DNA of 64,000 nt, taken from Prevotella sp. UBA3675. GTDB taxonomy: Bacteria > Bacteroidota > Bacteroidia > Bacteroidales > Bacteroidaceae. The notes below the pieces were generated by a model. The model was not told the DNA's origin. It saw nothing but the letters and a program-made list of their open reading frames with translations, and ran no database searches. This document shows positions 32,457 through 40,604 of this stretch, one piece after another. The stretch lies in the NCBI GenBank assembly GCA_002372235.1, contig DFJI01000010.1, forward strand, positions 47,899 to 111,898. Direction: 5' to 3'. The position numbers and the translations under genes are program-made. Position 1 is the stretch's first letter; each line of letters starts with the position of its first letter.

Positions 32457-33410
32457 TTAACATTTGCAATTTACCGCATCTTGAAGCTCATAGTCAAATT
32501 CATTGACCTCATTTACGCCATACCATTCAAAGTTGTCAGAGATGAGCAACTCGTTTTTCGTAACCAAATGGGTGGTCTGCATTGGAATAGTGATATAAGG
32601 CAAGCCAAACTCATTGGCCCAACTGCGGACTTCGGGTGTATCATCATACGTGAGCAGGAAATGCCCTTTCAGCCTATTCACTATTTCGAATATCCGATGA
32701 TGGTCAACCTCAAAATGATTATAAAGCCTACGCCCGGCTACTGTGTAGGGAGGGTCAATGAAAAGAAAAGCATCGGTTTCGTCCACCTGTCTCTCCATAT
32801 ATTCGAATGCATCGCCATGAACAAAGGCCAGACGATTACGCATCTTGTTCACTTCAGTAATGCGCTTAATAAGAGTTCCGGGATACCAGCGTGAAGCCAA
32901 GCCCTTGCCATTCTCGCCTGATTTTATTAGTCCAGAACCTTTAGCCAATATGCCTCCATGACTCGTCCTGTTCCGTATGATCGTTGAGAAAGCCCTCTCC
33001 TTCAGGCCATCGGACGAGTGGGCAATGGCTTCACTGATGTTTTCAGCCGTAACATTGAAGTTAGCAATCTGATTTGTCAGCCATTTACAATCATCCGACA
33101 GAATAGTCTGCCACGCGGCAGCAACATCGCTGTCAAGTTCAACCATCGTCACATTTACAAAATAGTGCTCTGCTGCGGCTGTTAGACTGATAATACCTCC
33201 ACCGGCAAAAGGTTCAACAAGATAAGAGCCTAACTGGGCTTGGGCAAACCATTTGCGAGCTGTTGGCACAAGCCACGTCTTACCGCCTGGATAACGGAAG
33301 GGGCTGCGCTGCGGAACCGATGCCACATTGACTATGACAGGCTGCTTCTCTGCCGAAGGTCCCATCTCGTTTTGTGGGAACAGTGGTTGTTGTATCTCTT
33401 GTGACCTCAT
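32457..33410 (-). CDS. D12-class DNA adenine-N6 methyltransferase
   Basis: 317 residues. SAM-binding SPFRYPGGKTW (FRYPGGK at 38-44) and VEPFAGGG (65-72), and the catalytic motif DPPY near 219-222, define the D12 (Dam/DpnM) class that makes N6-methyladenine. It overlaps the restriction endonuclease gene by 4 bases (ATGA), so it is the cognate protective enzyme. N-terminal 30 residues are a Gln/Pro-rich extension. The base composition is more AT-rich than the surrounding genes, a sign of transfer. Confidence 0.92.
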   Translation of the reverse strand: MRSQEIQQPLFPQNEMGPSAEKQPVIVNVASVPQRSPFRYPGGKTWLVPTARKWFAQAQLGSYLVEPFAGGGIISLTAAAEHYFVNVTMVELDSDVAAAWQTILSDDCKWLTNQIANFNVTAENISEAIAHSSDGLKERAFSTIIRNRTSHGGILAKGSGLIKSGENGKGLASRWYPGTLIKRITEVNKMRNRLAFVHGDAFEYMERQVDETDAFLFIDPPYTVAGRRLYNHFEVDHHRIFEIVNRLKGHFLLTYDDTPEVRSWANEFGLPYITIPMQTTHLVTKNELLISDNFEWYGVNEVNEFDYELQDAVNCKC

Positions 33411-34270
33411 AGCAAATCCATCACTGAACGTGTTTCAGGTTCATTACTGATGCGCTCATCGAGCTTACCCTGAAGCGTATTCATAAAGTCTGTCATACTG
33501 CCCGGCTTGGTATAGATAACATGTTCCAATGCAGACTGAAATTCTGTATAAACAATATCAATCAACACCAAGTGATTCCGCTGGTCACTATCATCATATT
33601 TCAAATCATAGAGGAACCATGCAATGTCGGCATCTTCCTTATTTGTCTGGGGCATAAGCGGAAGCGTGTCAAAAAAAGACTTCTGAATAACCACACATTG
33701 TTTTTTATTCCACGACTTGAAGATACCGCCTTTATAAAGCATCTGCGGAATGAGCCGCTTGCGCGATGAGGAAAGATAGTCTGGACGGGGGAATTGGCTA
33801 CCTGTCCATTCGAAGTCGGGAGTCGGCGATTTCATGTATTGATGGAACGCATTACTCAAATTGCCGCTGATATACACACCTTGTACTTCGATTGAAGCAA
33901 AATCAGTTATCTGTCCCTCTTCATCGTAGCTTACAATAACATAATCCACATTACCCGCCGACTCGCCATTAGCATCTAATAGTTTGATCTCAGGAAGCGA
34001 AGTCCACTTTGTACCTTTGGGCCAAACGAACGAGGCTGCATCATGCAGAATCTTCCAATCTTCGCGAAATCGCGACGGACAGGTTATAATCTTATTGCCG
34101 CCATGAATCACGCTGCATACGCCCAAGGGATTGTCTGCTTTACTTTTGGTGCAATTGGGAAAACGATTATGAAATGGACATAGTCTATTCTCTCTATAAT
34201 ACCTGGCCAGTTCTGATTCGTTTGATATAGGAAAACCAAACACTTCTGCTAAAGGATTGCTCTTTGACAT
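33407..34270 (-). CDS. NotI-family type II restriction endonuclease
   Basis: 287 residues. An N-terminal four-Cys metal site (C31, C40, C52, C64) like the mononuclear iron site of NotI is followed by a PD-(D/E)XK nuclease core with Asp109 (NVDYVIV) and the E-x-Q variant Glu128-Gln130 (IEVQG), as in NotI. It would cut unmethylated invading DNA. The cognate methyltransferase follows with a 4-base overlap. NotI cuts GCGGCCGC, which has no adenine; an adenine methyltransferase could not protect that site, so this enzyme should recognise something else. AT-rich relative to neighbours. Confidence 0.88.
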   Translation of the reverse strand: MSKSNPLAEVFGFPISNESELARYYRENRLCPFHNRFPNCTKSKADNPLGVCSVIHGGNKIITCPSRFREDWKILHDAASFVWPKGTKWTSLPEIKLLDANGESAGNVDYVIVSYDEEGQITDFASIEVQGVYISGNLSNAFHQYMKSPTPDFEWTGSQFPRPDYLSSSRKRLIPQMLYKGGIFKSWNKKQCVVIQKSFFDTLPLMPQTNKEDADIAWFLYDLKYDDSDQRNHLVLIDIVYTEFQSALEHVIYTKPGSMTDFMNTLQGKLDERISNEPETRSVMDLL

Positions 34271-34286
34271 TTTTACTATTTTTCTG

Positions 34287-34319
34287 CAAAGTTACGAATA
34301 AAAAAGCGAAAATGACAAC
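34287..34319 (-). promoter_or_regulatory. putative promoter of the restriction-modification operon
   Basis: TAACTTTG (34294-34287) is an exact -7 box 17 bases before the endonuclease start; GTTG (34319-34316), one mismatch from TTTG, is 21 bases upstream. Transcription would begin close to the start codon. Confidence 0.5.
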
Positions 34320-34388
34320 AAGTGGTCTCTATTATTTTCCGAAAACTACTAAATTGAACTCCTACGAGGGGGAAAACAACGGCTATTT

Positions 34389-34419
34389 TTTGCCATTTGC
34401 GAGAAAATGATTAACTTTG
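34389..34419 (+). promoter_or_regulatory. promoter of the DUF4375-smpB-metH run
   Basis: TTTG (34389-34392), a 19-base spacer, TAACTTTG (34412-34419): exact consensus. The start codon is 22 bases downstream. It is divergent from the restriction operon. Confidence 0.65.
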
Positions 34420-34440
34420 CGCCTAAATTAGCATACTCAC

Positions 34441-34956
34441 ATGGAAATCATCATTCAAGACGAAACACTGAGAAAAGCTGCCCAAGAGGGTAACGACACA
34501 TTCGTGGACGCATTCGTGAACGCCATACACACTGCCATCGGGGGAGAACTGAACAGCGAGAACATGAGCCTGCTGAACACCGACCAGATCACGCTGCTGG
34601 CATGGCACACACTGCACGAGGAGGTGATGGACGGAGGATTCGTGCAGCTCATACACAACGGCTACGGACCCTTCATCTTCAAGAACCCCTTCGCCAAGGC
34701 GCTCAACAAGATGTGGCACATGCGCGAGCTGTCGAAACTCGTCTATGAAGCCCACACGCTCTATGCCAAGTACGGCGGGGAGATTGAGAAGGACTGCACG
34801 GACGAGGAGTTCATGGCTCTCTTCGAGCAGTACCCGGAGTTCGACGACCTGGACGACGCATTCGTGGAGCATGAGGAGGAATACACCGAACAGGTGGCGC
34901 AATACATTGACCAGAACATAGAGAAATTTGCCACCGTGGCAGAACTGAAAGCATGA
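34441..34956 (+). CDS. DUF4375 (DMP19-like) acidic protein
   Basis: 171 residues, all-helical and strongly acidic, especially the C-terminal third (EFDDLDDAFVEHEEEYTEQV). The core LAWHTLHEEVMDGGFVQLIHNGYG, read in two parts, matches DUF4375, the family of Neisseria DMP19, a DNA-mimic protein that binds a transcription factor. Whether this one mimics DNA is unknown. Its stop overlaps the smpB start by 4 bases, so it belongs to the housekeeping run rather than to the restriction operon next door. Confidence 0.8.
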   Translation: MEIIIQDETLRKAAQEGNDTFVDAFVNAIHTAIGGELNSENMSLLNTDQITLLAWHTLHEEVMDGGFVQLIHNGYGPFIFKNPFAKALNKMWHMRELSKLVYEAHTLYAKYGGEIEKDCTDEEFMALFEQYPEFDDLDDAFVEHEEEYTEQVAQYIDQNIEKFATVAELKA

Positions 34957-35435
34957 ACAAAACCGAACAAGAAATCAGGAAGAAGAGTCCTGTTCAGATA
35001 AAGAACAAGAAAGCTGCCTTCGAATACTTCTTCATAGAGGAGTTTACGGCAGGCATCGTGCTCACAGGCACGGAGATAAAGTCGATCAGGGCCGGAAAGG
35101 CCAGCCTCGTTGACACGTACTGCACCATCATCCGGGGCGAGCTGTGGGTGAAGGGCATGAGCATCAGCCCCTACTTCTACGGCTCCTACAACAACCACGA
35201 GCAGAAGCGCGAACGCAAGCTGCTGCTCACCCGACGGGAGATCAGCCGACTGGAGAGCGCCACGAAGCAGACGGGCTACACCATCGTGCCCACGCTCGTG
35301 TTCATCGACCAGAACGGACGCGCTAAGGTCGATATTGCCCTGTGCAAGGGTAAGAAAGCCTACGACAAGCGGCAGACGCTCAAGGAGAAAGAGGACCGGC
35401 GCGAAATGGACAGGGCCATGAAGGTTTACAAATAG
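34953..35435 (+). CDS. smpB: SsrA-binding protein
   Basis: 160 residues. The conserved core NKKAAFEYFFIEEFTAGIVL and TGTEIKSIRAGKASL, and the basic C-terminal tail (KEKEDRREMDRAMKVYK), are those of SmpB, the partner of tmRNA in trans-translation rescue of stalled ribosomes. The start overlaps the DUF4375 stop (ATGA), and metH follows after 9 bases. The tmRNA gene itself is not in this window. Confidence 0.97.
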   Translation: MNKTEQEIRKKSPVQIKNKKAAFEYFFIEEFTAGIVLTGTEIKSIRAGKASLVDTYCTIIRGELWVKGMSISPYFYGSYNNHEQKRERKLLLTRREISRLESATKQTGYTIVPTLVFIDQNGRAKVDIALCKGKKAYDKRQTLKEKEDRREMDRAMKVYK

Positions 35436-35444
35436 CAACAGATA

Positions 35445-38270
35445 ATGCCAGACAGACTTAGCGAGATTGTAAGGGAACGAGTTCTTATTCTCGACGGCGC
35501 TATGGGCACCGTCATTCAGCAATACAACCTTACGGAGCACGACTTTCAGGGACGGCTGCCGCAGCAGTTCAGACAGGGCTCGCACGAGCCGGTGCTGATG
35601 AAGGGCAACAACGACATGCTCTGCCTGACGCGACCCGACGTGATTGCCGACATTCACGAGCGATACCTGAGGGCCGGGGCCGACATCATCACCACCAACA
35701 CGTTCAACGCTCAGCGCATTTCGCAGAGCGACTACCAGATGGAAGACTACGTGCGCGCCATCAACTTCGAGGGAGCCAGACTGGCCCGCGAGGCTGCCGA
35801 CCGCTATTCCACCCCCGACAAGCCGCGCTTTGTAGCGGGCTCGGTGGGCCCCACGAACAAGACTTGCTCCATGTCGCCCGACGTGAGTAACCCTGCCGCG
35901 CGCGAGCTCGACTACGACCAGTTGCTGCTGGCCTACGAGGAGCAGATGGAGGGACTGGTGGAAGGCAGTGTGGATGCCATTCTGATAGAGACCATTTTCG
36001 ACTCGCTCAACGCCAAGGTGGCCATCTGCGCGGCCATGAACGTGATGGAGCGGCTGCAACGGCAACTGCCCATCATGCTGAGCGTGACCATCAGCGACCT
36101 GGCCGGGCGCACACTCAGCGGTCAGACGCTCGACGCATTCCTCGCCTCAACAGACTCCTACCCTATCTTCTCCATCGGTCTGAACTGCTCGTTCGGAGCC
36201 CGGCAGATGAAGCCTTTCCTGAAAGAGCTCTCACAGCGTGCCCCCTACTACATCAGCGCACATCCCAATGCCGGACTGCCCAACTCGATGGGGCTCTACG
36301 ACGAGACACCCGAGACGATGGCACCACAGATAGCCGAGTTCATAGACGAGGGACTGGTGAACATCGTGGGCGGCTGCTGCGGCACCACGCCCGAGTTTAT
36401 CGAGCGGTTCGCCGCTCTTGTCCTCAGAGGCGAAGGGAAAGACGTGAGTGGTGAGAAAGCTGATTTCAAGACTCCACACGTGCCAGCAGACAAGCCCGAG
36501 TGCCTGTGGCTGAGCGGCCTCGACGTATTGAAGGTGTCGGCCCCAGTCCACTCAGCGCCCAACGCGCAGCCCCAAATATTCACCAACGTGGGCGAGCGAT
36601 GCAACGTGGCGGGCTCGCGCAAGTTCCTGCGGCTCATCAAGGAGAAGAACTACGACGAGGCCGTCACCATAGCCAGGAAGCAAGTGACCGACGGGGCGCT
36701 GGTCATCGACATCAACATGGACGACGGACTGCTCAGCGCCAAGGAGGAGATGACGCACTTCCTCAACATGATAGCCGCCGAGCCCGACATTGCCCGGGTG
36801 CCGGTGATGATTGACTCCAGCGACTGGGACGTGATCGTGGCCGGACTGAAGTGCATGCAGGGCAAATGCATCGTGAACAGCATCTCGCTCAAGGAGGGCG
36901 AAGCGGTGTTCAGGAGCCACGCACGCGACGTGATGCGCTATGGCGCAGCCGTGGTGGTGATGTGTTTCGACGAGCAGGGACAGGCCACCTCCTACGAGCG
37001 CAGAACGGAGATAGCCAGCCGCGCTTATCGCATCCTGACACAGGAGGTGGGGATGAATCCGCAAAACATCATCTTCGACCCGAACATACTGGCCATCGCC
37101 ACTGGCATGGAGGAGCACGATGCCTACGCACGCGACTTCATCAGAGCCACAAGATGGATTCGCGAGAACCTGCCCGGTGCTCATGTGAGCGGAGGCGTGA
37201 GCAACCTGTCGTTCTCGTTCAGGGGCAATAACTATATTCGCGAGGCCATGCATGCCGTCTTCCTCTATCATGCCATTCAGGCTGGCATGGACTTCGGCAT
37301 CGTGAATCCTGCCACGAAGGTGCTCTACACCGACATTCCGCAAGACCAGCTCACCATCATTGAGGATGCCATCCTCTGTCGCAGGCCAGATGCCACCGAG
37401 CGCCTCATTGAGCTGGCCAATGAATTGTCAGCAGGGCCCGTAAGTCCTATAAGTCCCATAAGTCCTATAGGACCTATAAGTCCTATACCCTCTGTGGAAT
37501 CCCGCCTTTCCCAGGCGCTCATCAAGGGCATTGGCGACCATCTGCGGGCCGATCTGGAGGAGGCCCTGCTGAAATATCCGCGTGCCGTTGACATCATCGA
37601 GGGGCCGCTCATGGCCGGCATGAACGAGGTGGGACGGCTCTTCGGCGCTGGCAAGATGTTTCTGCCCCAGGTGGTGAAGACCGCCCGGACCATGAAGCAG
37701 GCCGTGGCAATCCTGCAGCCACACATCGAGGCACAACGCTCAGAAGGAGCCGCCAAGGCTGGAAAGGTGCTGCTGGCAACGGTCAAGGGCGACGTTCACG
37801 ACATCGGGAAGAACATCGTGGCCGTGGTCATGGCCTGCAACAACTATGAGGTGATAGATATGGGGGTGATGGTGCCTGCACAGCAAATCGTGGAGGCCGC
37901 CATCAGGAACAAAGTGGACATCATAGGACTCTCGGGACTGATCACCCCCAGTCTGGAGGAAATGGTGAACGTGGCGCAGGAGCTGAAGCGTGCCGGGCTC
38001 AGCATCCCCATCATGATAGGCGGAGCCACCACCAGCCAGTTGCACGTAGCCCTGAAGATAGCGCCCGTATATGGAGGCCCCGTGGTGTGGATGAAAGATG
38101 CGTCGCAGAACGCGCTCATGGCCGCACGACTGATGGCCGACGGGCAACAAGTGGAGAAAGAACTGAACGATACATACGAACAAATGCGCCGCCAGTATGC
38201 CGACGAGCAACAACAGCTGCTCTCGCTCGACGAAGCGCGAAAAAACAAACAAAACCTATGGGAACCATAA
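35445..38270 (+). CDS. metH: cobalamin-dependent methionine synthase, short form
   Basis: 941 residues. Homocysteine domain (1-about 330) with zinc ligands in GLNCSFGA (Cys about 247) and GGCCGTT (Cys about 310, 311); pterin domain (about 355-640); B12 cap and Rossmann domains with GDVHDIGKN near 782. The protein ends at ARKNKQNLWEP, where the AdoMet reactivation domain of the roughly 1,230-residue E. coli enzyme would begin, so reactivation must be done by another protein. The linker at about 666-682 is a (SPI)n run encoded by a 9-bp tandem repeat. It overlaps the next gene by 13 bases. Confidence 0.95.
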   Translation: MPDRLSEIVRERVLILDGAMGTVIQQYNLTEHDFQGRLPQQFRQGSHEPVLMKGNNDMLCLTRPDVIADIHERYLRAGADIITTNTFNAQRISQSDYQMEDYVRAINFEGARLAREAADRYSTPDKPRFVAGSVGPTNKTCSMSPDVSNPAARELDYDQLLLAYEEQMEGLVEGSVDAILIETIFDSLNAKVAICAAMNVMERLQRQLPIMLSVTISDLAGRTLSGQTLDAFLASTDSYPIFSIGLNCSFGARQMKPFLKELSQRAPYYISAHPNAGLPNSMGLYDETPETMAPQIAEFIDEGLVNIVGGCCGTTPEFIERFAALVLRGEGKDVSGEKADFKTPHVPADKPECLWLSGLDVLKVSAPVHSAPNAQPQIFTNVGERCNVAGSRKFLRLIKEKNYDEAVTIARKQVTDGALVIDINMDDGLLSAKEEMTHFLNMIAAEPDIARVPVMIDSSDWDVIVAGLKCMQGKCIVNSISLKEGEAVFRSHARDVMRYGAAVVVMCFDEQGQATSYERRTEIASRAYRILTQEVGMNPQNIIFDPNILAIATGMEEHDAYARDFIRATRWIRENLPGAHVSGGVSNLSFSFRGNNYIREAMHAVFLYHAIQAGMDFGIVNPATKVLYTDIPQDQLTIIEDAILCRRPDATERLIELANELSAGPVSPISPISPIGPISPIPSVESRLSQALIKGIGDHLRADLEEALLKYPRAVDIIEGPLMAGMNEVGRLFGAGKMFLPQVVKTARTMKQAVAILQPHIEAQRSEGAAKAGKVLLATVKGDVHDIGKNIVAVVMACNNYEVIDMGVMVPAQQIVEAAIRNKVDIIGLSGLITPSLEEMVNVAQELKRAGLSIPIMIGGATTSQLHVALKIAPVYGGPVVWMKDASQNALMAARLMADGQQVEKELNDTYEQMRRQYADEQQQLLSLDEARKNKQNLWEP
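37440..37488 (+). repeat. 9-bp tandem repeat inside metH
   Basis: About five units of the type ATAAGTCCT (variants AGTCCC, AGGACCT) in frame, coding SPISPISPIGPISPIPS between the pterin and cobalamin domains. The same 9-bp family occurs at 53032-53085 and 56467-56520. Confidence 0.85.
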
Positions 38271-38887
38271 AAACTGTGATGTTCGACCTCGGAGGGGTCA
38301 TCATCACGCTCAATCAGCCCGGAGCCGTAGAGCGATTCACGGAGTTGGGACTGGCCAATGCCAAGGAAATGCTCGACCCCTACCGACAGCACGGTATCTT
38401 CGGCGACGTGGAACAGGGAACCATCAGCGCCGAGACGTTCCGCTCGGAACTGAGCAAGCTCGTGGGACGAGAGCTCACGTTTGAAGAGTGCCGCTACGGC
38501 TGGCTCGGCTACGTGAAGGAACTGCCCAAGCGCAATCTGGAAGTGCTGCGCGAGCTGCGCAGGCAGGGCTACCGCCTGATACTGCTCTCCAACACCAATC
38601 CCTTCATGATGTCGTGGGTCATGAGTCCCGACTTCGACGGTGAGGGTCACTCGCTGGCCGACTATATGGATGCCTGCTACCTGAGCTACGAGATGAAGTG
38701 CATGAAGCCCGACGACAACATGTTCCGCTCGGTGCTCATGAAGGAGAAGACTTTCCCTCACGAGATTCTGTTCTTAGACGACGGGCCGCACAACGTGGCC
38801 GTGGCCAGTCAGATAGGGTTCAGAACCTACTGCCCCGAGAACGGAGCCGACTGGACCAAGGAGATTTTTGAACGACTGAAGTACTGA
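38258..38887 (+). CDS. HAD-family (subfamily IA) hydrolase
   Basis: 209 residues from MGTIKTVMFDLGGVI. The frame is open far upstream inside metH, but the family N-terminus is at 38258, giving a 13-base overlap with metH. Motif I has nucleophile Asp10 in the DLGG form used by YihX-like sugar phosphatases; motif II is LLSNTNP; motif IV is LFLDDGPHNV. It is a small cytosolic phosphatase, substrate unknown. Its last codons (GACTGAAGTACTGA) are the seed of repeated copies in the following gap. Confidence 0.9.
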   Translation: MGTIKTVMFDLGGVIITLNQPGAVERFTELGLANAKEMLDPYRQHGIFGDVEQGTISAETFRSELSKLVGRELTFEECRYGWLGYVKELPKRNLEVLRELRRQGYRLILLSNTNPFMMSWVMSPDFDGEGHSLADYMDACYLSYEMKCMKPDDNMFRSVLMKEKTFPHEILFLDDGPHNVAVASQIGFRTYCPENGADWTKEIFERLKY

Positions 38888-38948
38888 AAAGAAACGGCTG
38901 AAACATCAAAAAGGCTGAAGTACTGAAAACGGTTGAAGTATCAAAAAT
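38873..38948 (+). repeat. degenerate repeats derived from the HAD gene 3' end
   Basis: GACTGAAGTACTGAAAA at the gene end is followed by GGCTGAAACATCAAAAA (38896), GGCTGAAGTACTGAAAA (38913) and GGTTGAAGTATCAAAAA (38931). The copies fill the whole gap to the glycosidase gene. Confidence 0.7.
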
Positions 38949-38953
38949 GAAAT

Positions 38954-40450
38954 ATGAAAACTAAAATCTTATTTGCAATTATGCTCTTCTGTCTCGCCTG
39001 CCTCGCTACCGAAACGCAGGCGCAGAAGAAACGCGAGTTCCGAGGTGCATGGATCCAGTGTGTCAACTCACAGTTTCAGGGTATAGGCACGGAGAACATG
39101 CAGCAGACCCTCAGCTACCAGCTGGACGAGCTGCAGAAGGACGGCGTGAATGCCATCATCTTTCAGGTGCGACCCGAATGCGACGCACTCTACCGCAGCC
39201 ACCTGGAGCCGTGGAGCCGATTCCTCACAGGACAGCAGGGAATGGCCCCCTACCCCTACTGGGACCCTCTGCAGTGGATGATAGACCAATGCCACAAACG
39301 CGGCATGGAGCTCCACGCATGGATCAACCCCTATCGCGCCAAGACGAAAGGCACGAACGAGCTGGCCGCCAATCACATCGTAGTCAGACACCCCGAACGA
39401 TGCTTCGACTACGACGGCATGAAAATCCTGAACCCCGGCATTCCCGAGAACCGGGACTACATCTGCAAGGTGGTGCTCGACATCGTGAACCGATACGACG
39501 TTGACGGACTACACATCGACGACTACTTCTATCCCTACCCCGTGGCCGGACAGGACATACCCGACAATAGGGAGTTCAGAATCTACAGCAACGGCATAAA
39601 GGACATAGGCGACTGGCGGCGCTACAACGTGAACCTCTTCGTGAAGCAACTCTACGAGACCGTGCACAAGGCCAAGCCCTGGGTGAAGGTGGGCATATCG
39701 CCCTTCGGCATCTACCGCAACAAGAAGTCGGCACCCATCGGCAGCGAGACCAACGGACTGCAGAACTATGACCAGCTTTATGCCGACGTACTGTTCTGGA
39801 TCAACAACGGATGGCTGGACTACTGCGTGCCTCAGCTGTACTGGGAGATAGGCCACAAGGCTGCCGACTACGACACGCTCATCAGATGGTGGAACCAGCA
39901 CGCATCGGCACGCCCTCTCTTCATAGGCGAGGACGTGGAGCGAACGGTGAAGTTCCCCGATCCCAACAATCCCTCACAGCACCAGCTGCCAGCCAAGCAC
40001 CGGCTGCACCAGCAGATGAAGAACGTGGACGGAACCGTGCTCTGGTATGCCAAGGCTGTGGTAGATAACCCCGGCAACTATGGCACCGTGCTCCGCACAA
40101 GCTACTGGAAGCGCCCCGTGCTGCAGCCCAGCATGAAGTTCATAGACAAGACCGCCCCCAAGAGGCCCAAGTCGATAAAGGCCAAATGGACCTCCGACGG
40201 CTACATGCTGACATGGGCTGCTCCGAAAGGCAAGACGTGGAAGAACACAGCCGTGAAATATGCCGTCTATCGCTTTGCCAAGGGCGAGAAGGTGAACATT
40301 GAGGATGGTACCAAGCTGCTGGCCGTCACGTCAGACACGTTCTACAAGCTGCCCTACGAGGACGGCAAGCAGAAATACACTTACGTGGTGACGGCCCTGA
40401 ACCGTATTCACAACGAAAGCAAAATGGCCAGGAAGAAAGTAAAACTATAA
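38954..40450 (+). CDS. family 10-like glycoside hydrolase (GHL10/DUF187, DigH-like)
   Basis: 498 residues with a signal peptide (about 1-23, ending TQAQ). The catalytic barrel (about 28-390) begins EFRGAWIQCVNSQF and has the family block DGLHIDDYFYPYP near 183-195 and HAWINPYRAK near 121-130. A C-terminal fibronectin III-like domain (about 395-490) follows. E. coli DigH of this family cleaves peptidoglycan glycan strands stripped of peptides, so a cell-wall role is possible. The substrate in this organism is not evident. Confidence 0.88.
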   Translation: MKTKILFAIMLFCLACLATETQAQKKREFRGAWIQCVNSQFQGIGTENMQQTLSYQLDELQKDGVNAIIFQVRPECDALYRSHLEPWSRFLTGQQGMAPYPYWDPLQWMIDQCHKRGMELHAWINPYRAKTKGTNELAANHIVVRHPERCFDYDGMKILNPGIPENRDYICKVVLDIVNRYDVDGLHIDDYFYPYPVAGQDIPDNREFRIYSNGIKDIGDWRRYNVNLFVKQLYETVHKAKPWVKVGISPFGIYRNKKSAPIGSETNGLQNYDQLYADVLFWINNGWLDYCVPQLYWEIGHKAADYDTLIRWWNQHASARPLFIGEDVERTVKFPDPNNPSQHQLPAKHRLHQQMKNVDGTVLWYAKAVVDNPGNYGTVLRTSYWKRPVLQPSMKFIDKTAPKRPKSIKAKWTSDGYMLTWAAPKGKTWKNTAVKYAVYRFAKGEKVNIEDGTKLLAVTSDTFYKLPYEDGKQKYTYVVTALNRIHNESKMARKKVKL

Positions 40451-40521
40451 CATTATAAGAACGATAAGATAATTCAAGTTTCGCATGTCTAAGAAGTTTT
40501 TTGAGCTTTGAAGTTACTTCA

Positions 40522-40545
40522 AAACTCCTAAACTCCCAAACTCCA
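40522..40545 (+). repeat. three 8-bp tandem repeats
   Basis: AAACTCCT, AAACTCCC and AAACTCCA in a row, in the 154-base gap before the Rid-family gene. No other feature is seen in that gap. Confidence 0.6.
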
Positions 40546-40604
40546 ATAGGCAAGTGGAACTTGCGAAAGTCAAATAAGATAAAAGTAAAGCCGAAAAAAG
40601 AAAA

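Noticed and set aside
35385..35460. A cobalamin riboswitch upstream of metH
   Set aside because: Only 9 bases separate smpB and metH, leaving no room; no B12-box-like sequence was seen there.
34761..36065. 434-codon minus-strand frame opposite smpB and metH
   Set aside because: Covers conserved coding sequence of three recognised genes and shows no motif of its own.
37440..37488. The 9-bp repeat as a recombination attachment site
   Set aside because: It is a simple tandem repeat inside coding sequence with no integrase or element boundary beside it.
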